A stretch of DNA of 64,000 nt, taken from the NCBI GenBank assembly GCA_021521415.1, contig JAIQDT010000188.1, positions 496,001 through 560,000 on the forward strand, read 5' to 3'. Origin of the DNA: Bidens hawaiensis. Its lineage: Eukaryota > Streptophyta > Magnoliopsida > Asterales > Asteraceae. Under the pieces are notes generated by a model. It made no database searches. It worked only from the letters and a program-made list of their open reading frames with translations, and was not told where the DNA came from. The position numbers were made by a program, and so were the translations under genes. Every line of letters begins with the position of its first letter. The first letter of the stretch is position 1. This document shows positions 12,466-23,298 of the stretch, in pieces.

Positions 12466-13940
12466 CTCGTCATCACTAACGAGAGTTTCATCTATTTCTT
12501 CCACCACCCCATCAACCAATGGTGGTGGACCCCCAACCTTATTATCATATTTCTTTCCATTACATAAAATACTTACCTGGTTGACATGCTTTTTCGAACT
12601 TGAACTGTGATGATTCAGGTTGACTGTGGTGTCGCTCGGAAGTTGGCCCACGTTCTTTTGTAATTTCGCCATGTCTGAAGCGAGCTGGCCAATTCGCTTC
12701 ATCATTTCCTCCGACAATTTATCCCGTAACTCGAACAGTTGCTTCGTCTCAGCCTTTTGATCAGTCATAACCTTCAATAACGCGTCCAACTTCGAGTGTA
12801 CTGAGTCGTCCGAATTACCCGAGGACCGTTTCTGCTGATCCTGGTTACCCGAAAAATTTTCACCCCGGTTACTGTCTCTGTTATACCCCCGATTCTGATT
12901 GCTCGAACCCTGCTGATAACCGCTCTGGCGGTAATTACCCTGCGATCTGTTCTGGCTCGATCCCTGAAAGTTCAGGTTCAACTGAGAAGACGCGTTCCCG
13001 TAACGAAAATTCGGGTGGTTCCTCAAGCCCGGGTGATATGTGTTCGAATCGAACCCTTGGCCTTTGGAATCCCCGTAAGTGTAATTAACTTCCTCGGTGT
13101 CATCCTACACATCATCATAATACTCGGGACAATTTCCTGCCTTATGCCCGATTTCACCACAATCTTCACAAACCGGGAATTTAACACCAACTTTCCCGAC
13201 TTCTTTCTTCTTACCCTTTCTATACCCAGTCAGTTCATGTTCTAACTCAGCAATTCTTTCAGATTCACTCGTAACTGACTTAACTGACCTGGAGGAATTA
13301 CCACGTCTTCGTCTTTCAGCTGCTGCTTCTGCCTTGGAATCTTCACACATAAACTCCAAAAAATCCCAATCATCTTCCTCAGGCTGATTCAGCAACAAAC
13401 CATTACACGAGGCCTTAAGATGCTTTCGGTCCTCATATGTCAACCCATAAACAAAGCACTTAACCAGTTCCCACAGTTCGATCTGGTGATGTGGGCATTT
13501 TCGGATCATGTCTTTATACCGGGTAAAGGCTTCATGAAATAACTCACTAGGTAACTGTGAAAAATGACGAATGTCGGAACGGGCCTCGGTAGTCTTCGAC
13601 TGTGAATAAAACTCGTTTAGAAACACTTGTTGCATCTCGGCCCAGTTTCTGATACTGTGTATCGGTAGCGAATTAAACCAAAGTTTCGCTTTCTTTTAGG
13701 GAAAATTGGAATAACCGCAACCGGACTTCATCTTAATCAAACGTATCGTCACCGATAGACCCGCAGATAGCCAAAAAATCAGCTAAGTGTGAATACGGGT
13801 CTTCCGAAGCCATCCCGTTGAAGTGAGGAACGATGTTGATGTAAAATGGTGGGGACTTGAAAGTTGGTTGTCCCTGCACTCGTTCCTGTGGAACCAACGG
13901 GGATGCTCCATCTGAGATAGCCTGTCTGAACCGACTGTTA
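12448..13940 (-). pseudogene. Gypsy gag, broken
   Basis: Frame 13635-13105 holds the Retrotrans_gag-like core (FHEAFTRYKDMIRKCPHHQ) and one CCHC knuckle, CEDCGEIGHKAGNC. An in-frame TAG at 13107-13105 separates it from the Gln/Asn/Ser/Gly-rich tail, 13026-12448. The N-terminal part is readable up to about 13940 in other frames (FYINIVPHFNGMASEDPY), with a further break near 13690. The element ends abruptly upstream of this. Confidence 0.75.
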
Positions 13941-13950
13941 ACCGACTGTC

Positions 13951-14290
13951 ACCGCATAAATAAGTGAGGGAGGAAGTAAGTCGTTGCGTGTGGAAAGCGG
14001 CACAACCCGCATAAACACAAAAACAATAAAAATTTCTAAGGGGAAGATGAGGAAAACTTTCACGCAGGTCAGATATAGATGAAGTTTGGTCATCCTACTA
14101 AGTGAAAGTGACGGTCCTACCCGCACAATCATGATAGAGGAAACAGAACATTAACCTATTATCTGACACACGTCGGAAGGTTAACTTATTCAAAACACTT
14201 AGAAAATTGCTAAGTTAAACTAAAATATGCATGAGCAAATCATATAATGTTTACAAGGAAAGGCGTTAACAAAACATTTATATTCACATT
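13951..14290. other. No gene seen
   Basis: About 340 bp between the truncation point of the Gypsy element and the next gene fragment. I see no LTR, primer-binding site or coding pattern here. Confidence 0.5.
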
Positions 14291-14381
14291 AAAAGTTGTT
14301 CAAACATTACAAAATGGCTAGGTATCTACCCGCCTACAAAAAGTACAAATCTATCCTAACGGCTGGGAGGAATCTCAAGAT

Positions 14382-15510
14382 TCAGGCTTCGGGACCACTC
14401 CCTCCAAACCCACTTGAACCCGCACCATCAGTTGGCTGCGGCTGTTCAAGGAAAGATTTGAGAATAGCTAGCCCGTCATCAGCAGCAGCAACTTCGTTCA
14501 CCTTCTCTACAACCGGATGAGAGAAAGCAGCATACTGGTTCACAGCTTGGTCATAGGCAGCTTCAGTATCAACATCGTGTAGAGGAAATTTGGAAGGCGG
14601 GATGCCTTTCTCTGCAAATCCTAGACCAAGTAAGAAACCAGCTTTCTCTCCATCTTCATGAGAAGAGTTGAGGGCTGCGCTCATGGCATCATCATAGGAT
14701 GTGTTCGCGAAAATCCGATGCACAACCTATACAAAAAAAAAAAATTCTAAGTATAAAAAGCAAAAAGAGCAAAGTATTCCAGACTTGAAAATGTCAAACT
14801 AATACCATTGGTAAGCTACATTAAACCCTTGACTTGCAAGTGTTGTCTTTGATATCCATATATCAAAATTGATTGTTTATATGTTGTGAAGTAACTGGTA
14901 GGTTTTCTAGCAGAATATAAGTCATATGACACATATATGCACCTTCATATTCAGAGGAGTACCCATCGGGTGGCATTATTTCTGCTTTTGAAAATACTTT
15001 ATATACAAAGTTTATTTGAATTATAAACTAATTAATAGCACATCTTTTTCCAATTTCTACCCGATTTACTTTTAGCCACGTAAAGCAAAGTTTAAAAATT
15101 GGGTTACCAAGGTATACAGGTATGCAAGCTCTGAAAGGCCAAACTCGATATCTTCTTTTTTCAATAACTCTCTCTACAGTGAACAATGCTCGCCATAGCA
15201 TCGGCATAGCCTAAACATAGCTTGTGCCGGTCAACGTGAAGAAACTCTGAGTAAACTTCGGGAAAGAATATGAGAATCCGATGAGGAATGGATACGCCAT
15301 AAAACAAACCCATGTCTTGGAACATACGTCGCTCCTTTTTGAGGAGTCGAAAGGGCGAAAAATTGTACCAGATGGAAAGAGGGGAATCAAATCGTCGACT
15401 TCCGAATCGGTGAATTTGCAGATCTCGGAAGATGGATATGTAAGAAGATTTTGTGAGCACAGGTCATCGGAGTCCGATTGTTCGGAAGAAGAAACGGATA
15501 TTGCAGACAT
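14382..15510 (-). pseudogene. Fragmentary gypsy-type-domain (transposon-derived) gene
   Basis: The ATG at 15510-15508 opens MSAISVSSSEQSDSDD. It is followed by a segment containing FPKFTQSFFTLTG and, after an in-frame TAG near 15159, AMPMLWRALF. This matches my memory of the 'putative gypsy type transposase domain' genes abundant in Asteraceae. Coding similarity stops near 15000. A separate frame at 14723-14382 resembles the C-terminal part of the same family (EAAYDQAVNQYAAFSHPVVEKV region; acidic, with a Gly/Ser-rich tail). The central several hundred codons expected between them are missing. Whether 14724-15000 is an intron or a deletion scar cannot be told. The TAG and the missing middle argue for a pseudogene. 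Confidence 0.5.
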
Positions 15511-15679
15511 AATGAAAAATCTATAGAAAGGAAAAAAGAAGAGATGATACCTGATTATTGTTCTGCTGAATTGTGAAGATAGAATAATAAGAGACGTCGG
15601 ATATATAGGTTGAAGGGAGGTTCCCAATAAACTATATAAATATATGATAATTATATCTAGCTTGTCAAATCTCATCTGT

Positions 15680-17599
15680 TTTGCAGGAGGTTTGAATTTA
15701 AAATCAAAATGATAGTTGTGATCTTATCCCAACCACTAACGATTGTTCTCCTTGTGTATTGATATATTAGCAGGTATAACGATTGATGATATGGTCTATC
15801 ATATTATTTCACAGTCCAAGAGAATTAGCAACGTGGTCAAAAGCTATAACGGCTCTAGTGGGAAAGTGGCGAGATTATAGGACTTTTAGTTGTTAACTTA
15901 TTTGTATATAATGAATCTCTGGTTAGTTAGGTTAACACACACTTTACACTGCGATCTTAGCAGCATACAATCACCTGTAACATACTTAGATATTCTTGTA
16001 ATCACTGCTAGAGCTTCCACCATTGTAACACCATATTTTTTTATTAATAACGTGGTGATAGACGATTTGTCATCACCCCGGGGTTTTTTATGCCGGTGAT
16101 CACCTGCTGATCAATGGGGTTTCCCTATAATAAATCCTTGTGTTCATTCTTATTTCAGTCACATAATCATTATTGTTGTTCAAGCACCCTGCCTCACAAA
16201 CTGATTTGGTTACATTATCCTTAAAACCGATTTTTGATCAAAACATATATATTCCAAAATACTTGGTGAAATCCAAAAATCAAGAACAAACCATGTTTGT
16301 TAAATATTGAAAAAAAATATAATTTCAAATGTTATCATTAACATATTGTACTATGTACATCGTAGATTATTGTAAAGAAAAACAAATCTCGAATACGTTT
16401 TTATTTTACAAAGTCTTTTAATCATTAAATTATAAACATATGTTTAAAAGTCGATCATTTTTTAAATCAATCCTTTTATCTATTATTATTATTATTGTTA
16501 TTATTATTGTTGTTGTTGTAAATTGTCATATAAATTTATAAATTATATATATATATGCTTTAAATCAATTCATTTATTTTTTAGGTTAATTTAGTAAACT
16601 ATATATATATATGTGTGTGTGTGTGTTAAAATGTAATGATAGTATATACCAATCACTTTTAGACATAACAAAGTATATCATATTTAATTTCTTAGTTTTT
16701 TTTATCAAGAATTGTTTTGGGTTTTTTTTGTGGAACTTAAATTTGATTTTTATGGGTTAAAAGTTGATAAATAGATTGTTTGATACAAGTTAATTAAATT
16801 TAGGTCAAAATTTGTTACGGGTCAAGAATGTGAGATCTTAGTATTTTTAAAAGTTTGAGAATGTAAATAGACTTATTGTCAAATTGTTACGGGTTCAAAG
16901 TGTTGACTTGAAAATGTCAAACGAATGAAAGTTAGAATTTTAAACATGATTCGGGTTTCAAATTTATTTTCAAGGGCATTTTTGGAAATAATTAGAAGGT
17001 TTGGGATTTGAGAAATTGACTATTTTTCCTTTGATTATTAAAATTTAAAATAAGATTGTGAACGCTTTCGACATGCTACCCCATACCTATAAATGATTTT
17101 AACTTTTATCAAGTTTGAAATATTTGTGTCATCATCAACTTTTCCTTCAATTGTGATCCGAACGTTTATGGGAAGCATGTCATGCAAAACTATGCTCAAG
17201 TGAAGCAAAATATTCACAAAATCTAACGAGTTAACATGTTATTTTTATGTTGTCATTATGATAAAGTCGAGAAGTTCCCTGAAATTTATCAAAAATTTTT
17301 TCATGGTTTATCTTAGAAAAACATAGTTCTTGAAAAAATATGTCGTTACAATTTAAGGTTCTCATTCTTTTGATAGGTGGTAAATTGATAAATATATCAA
17401 TAAAGGTAACGCTCCTTCTGTATTTAGGCTGAGTGATTATAACTATTATCGTATGAGAAGTCTTATTTCCTAAATTGGTTCATAACCAAAAATTCTTTCA
17501 ATTATACATATATGACACTAAGAATGAAATTTTCAATAAAAATAGTACTCTCGGGTACGTTTTGGACGTGTGTTTTTTTATTAAGTTCGTTTTATGATA
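15680..17599. other. AT-rich intergenic DNA
   Basis: No supported gene. Short microsatellites occur, (ATT/GTT)n at 16482-16519 and (AT)n-(GT)n at about 16600-16626. The rest looks like decayed repeat sequence. Confidence 0.6.
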
Positions 17600-17608
17600 T
17601 AAATAAAA

Positions 17609-18697
17609 GAGTAAAGTGCCAAAATCGTCCTTCAAGTTTGGTCAATTATGCGACTTTCGTTTAAATAGTTTCTTTTTGCAACTGAACCCTTGAGGTTTTC
17701 TCAATTGTTGCCAATATCTTTCAAATCTTATTAACCTAGTTAATATTTCATGTTAAATTAGGGATAAATTTGTCTTTTTAATCCTATTTGTTTACTTCAT
17801 GAACGAACTTTATTTTATGTATAAATAATATTATACTTAATGTATAAGAATAAGTATTTTAAATTTTAATCCCTAACATTTACCAACATCATCATCGAAC
17901 ACCACCCATCCACCAAAGCACCACCGCCAAACCATCCACTCAACTGAAAAAGCGTGACTGACCCCTTCACCCTCATTAGAAAATTCCGCCACCATCGCTG
18001 CCTGCGAACTGATTTCAATGGCCGGAAACATGCAAATCTTGGTTTCAACTAGTGGTGGAGAGCGAGAGAGATCGAGATGGTGGTTGTCGGCCAAATATGC
18101 ATCTCCGGTGACCCTCATCACTTTTTAAATCTAGGGTGTCAAATCTTGAACACAGATTTAAGGGTTTTATTGGGGGTTTCATCTTCAGTTTTGTTTGATC
18201 CATCTGCATCTCCATTCGTCATCTTCGTCAAAACCCTACCATGTTCGCTATGATTTTCAACTTGGTAGTTTGTTTGATATTCGCTAGTAAACATAAATGT
18301 GAGATAGAAAGAGAGACGGAGTAGATGGAGATGTGTTCTTGCTCATCGCCGCCAACGTGACCAGAATTTCAACGGTTCTGGATATTGGAGATGGAGAGTC
18401 AAGGTTTGTGAGTAAAATTGTAAAATATAATGTTTGTTTTACTTTGTAATTTTATATTTTGCCCCTTGAAGATTAAGAACATGTTCATAAAGAGTATTAA
18501 ATAATTAGATAAAATATTAAGTAAATAGAAAAGACCAAAATACCATTGTCTTCATGTTAAAAAAACTAACAGAGTGAATGACTTGGACGAAATTGGTAAC
18601 AAATGGAAAACCTCAAGGGTTCAGTTACAAAAAATAAACTATTTGGATAAATGTCGCAAAATTAACCAAACCCCATGGACGATTTTAGCATTTACTC
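17609..18697. mobile_element. Mutator-like non-autonomous TIR element
   Basis: The 1089-bp unit begins GAGTAAAGTGCCAAAATCG. It ends with the inverted counterpart, which read inward from the right is GAGTAAATGCTAAAATCG, and the similarity extends about 110 bp into each end. It is flanked by an exact 9-bp direct repeat TAAATAAAA (17600-17608 and 18698-18706). Long TIRs plus a 9-bp duplication fit Mutator-like elements. No transposase is present. Its ends resemble those of the element at 36801-38087. The right edge is only about 160 bp upstream of the ATG at 18864. Confidence 0.85.
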
Positions 18698-18835
18698 TAA
18701 ATAAAATCAATGTAATTTGAGGGGGTTTTGAAAACCTCATCGTCTTGGATTTTCTTGTTCTTGAGTTTTTTTAACTATCAAGAGTTTTCTTTTCCACGTT
18801 TAAAATAAACTCAATAAAGGGCGGCGTTAGGGTTT

Positions 18836-18874
18836 ATGAAGAGCGAATTTGATCGTGAAGGAGATGGAATCTGA
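18836..18874 (+). other. Upstream ORF overlapping the start of the small gene
   Basis: An ATG at 18836 opens 12 sense codons and stops at TGA 18872-18874. It overlaps the proposed main ATG (18864) in a different frame. If the transcript begins upstream of 18836, this uORF would be read first and could lower initiation at the main start. This is a prediction from reading frames only. Confidence 0.4.
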
Positions 18875-19536
18875 AAGGAAGAAGAGGAAAACTACTTTCC
18901 GCCGGTGGGTTACTAATCTCCTCCCTCCTATATAGAAATCTGATCATTTACATGGACTAGTTCTAAATCATAATATAATAATTACGTCATTGATTCTCAT
19001 TCCTTTAATATTTTGTTAATTCTTCTCTGCCCAAATATTAGCTCAAAATTCACCACATTGATTTTCAATATAGCGAGTTGAATGCAGTTATAACATTCTA
19101 CTTGTCATATTCTTTGTTAGTTGCTCGAATTAAACGAATCTAAACATCTATTAGTTATTCGTATTTATCGTTCCGCATGATAGTTAGTGACTCTGACATC
19201 CGTTTAGCTCTAGTGCAGCTCCTTCACCAACCGAAAACAAAGATCCTGCAGTTTCAACCGCAACACTTAAGCCACCGGTATGCATTTTATTTATTTTAGG
19301 TGTTTTTCTTACTTTGTAATGATCCGGATTGTTCTTAGTGTTTATATGAATAATGAATAAGTTAATTGTAGGTTCATGTGGCTCAAGTGGCTGATTTGAG
19401 GATTCAACACGCAAAGAATCATGCAATTGCACAGGCCCAACAAGATGGCTCCCAAGCGAATTTCAAAATATTTGATTCCCCCTTTGGGAACTTTCTTGTG
19501 CCCGTTGTTCCAACCTGCGCAGAACTTGGTGGATAA
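18864..19536 (+). CDS. Small three-exon gene, unrecognised 91-residue protein
   Basis: Exons proposed: 18864-18904, 19208-19277 and 19372-19536, joined by GT-AG introns 18905-19207 and 19278-19371. The joins keep one frame through all three exons (41, 70 and 165 bases; 92 codons with TAA). The product starts with a basic stretch MESERKKRKTTFRR, suitable as a nuclear signal. A Ser/Pro/Ala-rich linker follows, then an Ala/Gln-rich helix-like part, and a hydrophobic C-terminal motif FKIFDSPFGNFLVPVVP. I do not recognise the family. The splice sites, frame agreement and motif-like end make it more than chance. It faces the receptor kinase gene tail to tail, 190 bp away. A Mutator-like element sits just upstream. 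Exon boundaries are my inference. Confidence 0.55.
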
Positions 19537-19726
19537 TCAATCACCCAGGCATGTTACTTACTGATTTATACTTATCTCAGTATAGAGGCGTGAACACATT
19601 TTTTTATTACTGTATTAGTAGTTACACTATAATGTCAAACTATATTATTCTTTACCATGAAAAGCTACAAAATTATTGCATATAATCGCACTCTATATAT
19701 AGTCTATATATATATATATTACATGT

Positions 19727-22700
19727 TTAGACAATTTCGAGCTTGAGAAGGGGAATATGATCTGCCACATCAGCAACATTCTTCCCGTTCCCGGCTGCCA
19801 TGCTGCACCGTAGCAGCATCTGACACACCGCCTTCATGGAGGGTCTATTGGTTGGCAGTTTACTGGTACACAACAGCCCCAGTTTAAACACACCAGTCAT
19901 CTCATTCAAGTAAACCGGATCTTTAAACTCATTGTCTAAAACATCTACTATTGGCGCGCCACTTAGACCATGCTGCCAAGCCCATTCGGCTAGTGATGAA
20001 TGCTCAGTTCCATTGCTGGCTTCTCTCCCGGTTGTCAATTCTAACAAGATCAATCCAAAGCTGTATACATCTATCTTCTCATTTACTTTAATCGTGTGAG
20101 CATATTCTGCAAAATAAGTTAATATATTATATAGCGTAACAGAATGAAAAGTATAATATGAAACATTATTAAACATACCTGGAGCCATGTAACCGAATGA
20201 ACCAGCTACGGTTGACATTGTGTTGAGCTCACTTTCTTTAGCTAAGATCCGGGCTAACCCGAAGTCGGCTATCTTGGCATTGAAGTCACTATCTAAAAGC
20301 ACGTTACTTGATTTCACATCACGGTGAATCACCCCAGGTGAACAATCGTGGTGCATGTAACTCAATCCTCGAGCCGCCCCTAATGCTATATGCAACCGTT
20401 TAGGCCAGTCGAGTACTACATGGTGAACAGAACCGTTGAGCCCACGACTCGATGGAGCTTGCTTTCGGTGCAGCCAACGGTCCTAACTTTGGTTTTCTAA
20501 ATACTCATACACAAGGAGCTTTGAATTGTCACACGAAATGCAACCCATAAGTTTAACTATGTTTGAGTGACGAATCGTGCTTAGTATCTCGACTTCTGCT
20601 AAGAACTCTTTTTTAAGGCGTTGATCTAAGTCTCTTTTGGTTGAAATCTTCTTAACCGCCATGAACTCACCTGATCGGTTTACAGCTATCCGGTACACCT
20701 TCCCGGACCCACCGTGGCCGATCACGTTATTTTCTGTTAATCGAGGCAAGATCAAGGTTTCCGTGAAGTTTAATTTCGTGAAAGAAGTGAACTTCCAGTT
20801 TGAATCCAAACCGTACTTTCTTCTCCGATACCAAACAATAACATATCGAGTCATTAGCACCGTTAAAAGCAACAATATCGCTGCTATAAGTGCAATCATC
20901 GCCACAAACTTAGTTGAAATCCTGCTAAATGATCCGGTTAGGGATCTGCAAGATTTAAGCCCTAGTGTCGGGTTATCTGAACAAAGACCCGGGTTGTTCA
21001 AGAAGCTTCTCTCAAAGGCTCCATTATTAAGCTGACTTGGTATGATTCCATTTAGATTGTTATCTGAAAGATCAAGAGCAACGAGGCGTCTGCCAAGTTG
21101 ACTCGGTATTTGCCCGGAAAGATCGTTTCTTGACAAATCCAATATCGTGAGACTTTCTAAAAACCCGAGACCACCCGGGATCTGACCCGTGAGCTTGTTT
21201 CTACTAAAGGTTTAGAGCACTGAGTAACCTCCACGAAACTATAGTTACTGGTAATTCACCCGTGAATCGGTTTCCATCTAGCAATAAAGTTTCTAAATTT
21301 GGGATTGCTGTTAATTCTTGCGGGATCACACTATTTAGTAAATTATTACTTGCTTCGAAAACCCTTAAACTTGTCCAGGAAGATACCCCAGTTGGAATCT
21401 GACCCGTAAATTGGTTATTACTTATTTTGAGGGTTGATAATTTTGGCGCCAATTCGTTTGGCAGCTCACCGGAAAATGAGTTATCACTCATTATCATTGT
21501 ATCTAACAAAGAAACCTTCCACAACCCACCCGGGATTGCTCCGGAAAATCTGTTCCTGGAAACATGAAAACGCCTTAAACTGTTACAGTTTTCAAGGGCT
21601 TTCGGTATCTCACCAGAGAGACTGTTATTGAAAACAATCAAGCCTATAAGCTTCCCGTTGTAGCACAAGTTTTCGGGTAAGCTCCCGGTGAACCGGTTTT
21701 GGTTAACCTCGAATATATCCAGGTTAGAGTAGCTTCCAAAATCGGGCGGTAACGGACCCGATAAATTATTATCAAAAATTCTAATATTTCGCAAGCTTGG
21801 TAAGCGGCCGATACTCACTGGAATCTCACCAGATAACTGATTAAACATGAGGCTCAAGTTGGTTAAACTCGTTAGTTTCCCAAACCCGTCGGGGATTTGA
21901 CCGGTCAACTTGTTTGCTGAGAGATCAATCATCTTCATGCTCATTGCTTCAATTGAATCTGGAATCCCACCCGTTAGATCAGTGCTGTAAAGATAAACTT
22001 CTGTTAAGTTTTTTAACGTGAACAGATCACTCGGTATCGATCCGTTTATGTGATTCTGAGACAAATCGAGCAGCTCAAGTGCGATCATACCCGATAAATT
22101 CCTGGATATTTCGCCAATCAAATTGGTTTCCGCCATGTAAAGGCTTCTAAGCTTCTTCAACTGACTAAAACTTGGTGGGAGTCTTGATGGTGTGAAGTCA
22201 TTAAACGACAAGTCTAATAATTCAAGATCGGTTAAATAACCGATTTCTTCTGGGAAACTACCGTTGAAGAGATTTTGTGATAGTTGAAGTGATGTAAGCT
22301 TTGATAGTTTTGAAATGCCAACCGGAATGTCCACGGTGAAGTTATTGTTAAAGAGGTTAAGGTAGCGTAGCTCAGGGGATAATCGCGATACGTCGTCCGG
22401 GAGACGTCCCACAAAGAAGTTTTGAGAAAGGTCAAGGTGTTGCAGATTGGTGCAGCTGTAGAGAGCGGTCGGAAAGTCTCCGGTGAAGTAGTTGTAGTTG
22501 AGATCAAGATATGTCAAGTTTTTGAGGCTGCAAATGAGCGGAGGAACCGTTCCGTGTATTTCCTTATTTGGTACGTGGATTCCGGTGATGGTGGCAGCGT
22601 TACACGTAATCTCCGGCCAGGTGCAGGGGGTTGGAGGATTGGTTCCAGTGACTGAGTGAGGGTGGATTAGACCAGAAGCGTTTAAGGTTGAGAAGGGTGG
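19727..22700 (-). pseudogene. HSL3-like: LRR receptor-like kinase, HSL3/NUT-like, disrupted (main part)
   Basis: The minus-strand reading gives the end of an LRR N-cap (a PC-W-EITC pattern near 22617-22630), about 21 tandem LRRs (22530-20990), a transmembrane segment (FVAMIALIAAILLLLTVLM, about 20910-20850) and a kinase domain. Kinase motifs are GHGGSGKVY, AVKK, HRDVKSSN, DFGLA and APE, so an RD kinase. A GT-AG intron at 20178-20107 restores APEYAHTIKVNEK. The domain order and kinase tail (SLAEWAW, TVFKLGLLCT-type) fit LRR subfamily XI, closest by memory to Arabidopsis HSL3 (At5g25930), the plasma-membrane receptor for CTNIP/SCREW peptides. Lesions: the first coding part is cut off by the Copia insertion at 22701; a 1-bp insertion lies in a C run near 22630 and another near 21206-21208; TAG at 20485-20483 replaces a residue before DRWLH. 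The reading frames are otherwise well kept. Confidence 0.85.
20107..20178 (-). other. Intron in the receptor kinase domain
   Basis: On the minus strand the intron begins GTATGT at 20178 and ends TTGCAG at 20107 (72 bp). Splicing joins the split codon for Glu of the APE motif. Without splicing the frame runs into non-conserved sequence. Such a single intron in the kinase domain is usual in this receptor subfamily. Confidence 0.85.
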
Positions 22701-23219
22701 TGTAGGTTCCAGCCGGATGGATCTACACGGAAGTATCTCGTTCTACGTAGGTGCGGAATCCCTACGTAAGACGATACGAGCGTAGGATGCGATATACGTT
22801 AAAACCAAGCACAAATACACGTTACAATACTCAAAAGACACGTTGTATTGCAACCCTTCAACACGTGATGTTCAATCACAATTACACGTACTGCCAATTA
22901 ACTATCTCATACAACCCGTAACATATGTATATATATGTTACGACAACTTCTCCTAACAGACTAGGCGAAGTTGTCAATAACTTCGCTTGTCCACAAGTTC
23001 GCTTATATCAGGCGAACTAGTGAGACAACCTATCTAAACCAAAACAAACTAACACGATTACAGACACAAACATAACACTAGATACTGAACTACTGACATC
23101 ACAAGTTCGCTTATATCAGGCGAACTTGTGAGACAACCTATCTAAACCAAAACAAACTAACACGATTATAGATACAAACATAACACTAGATACTGAACTA
23201 CTGACATCATGTACCAACA
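22701..23219 (-). repeat. Copia LTR (3' in element sense), with 108-bp duplication
   Basis: 519 bp. It matches the other LTR throughout but holds two copies of a 108-bp unit starting at 22993 and 23101. An inverted repeat at 22942-22975 has arms GACAACTTCTCCTA and TAGGCGAAGTTGTC with one mismatch. Confidence 0.92.
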
Positions 23220-23230
23220 GACTCCCCCTT
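23220..23230 (-). other. Polypurine tract of the Copia element
   Basis: The minus strand reads AAGGGGGAGTC immediately before the LTR start TGTTGGTACATG. This is the expected primer for plus-strand DNA synthesis. Confidence 0.8.
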
Positions 23231-23298
23231 GGCAGTAGCTTCATATCTCTATTTTTAATCACGTGTCTGGTAATCCCAAAATCTTGTATCTCCCGTCT

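Larger units (their letters stand above)
2457..13950 (-). mobile_element. 5'-truncated Athila-like Gypsy retrotransposon
   Basis: Read on the minus strand, the order is gag (13.9-12.4 kb), protease (12.4-11.8), RT, RNase H and integrase (11.2-8.5), an env-position ORF (7.0-5.7), a polypurine tract (complement of 3610-3620) and a 3' LTR (to 2457). Protease-RT-integrase order identifies Ty3/Gypsy. The DLGAS protease motif and the env-position ORF with an ATHILA ORF-1-like segment point to the Athila group. Similarity stops within the gag N-terminus near 13950 and no 5' LTR or primer-binding site follows, so the element is truncated there. Nearly every frame is broken. Confidence 0.8.

Noticed and set aside
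15848..15870. tRNA gene suggested by CTCTAGTGGGAAAGTGG
   Set aside because: No B box or cloverleaf at the required distance.
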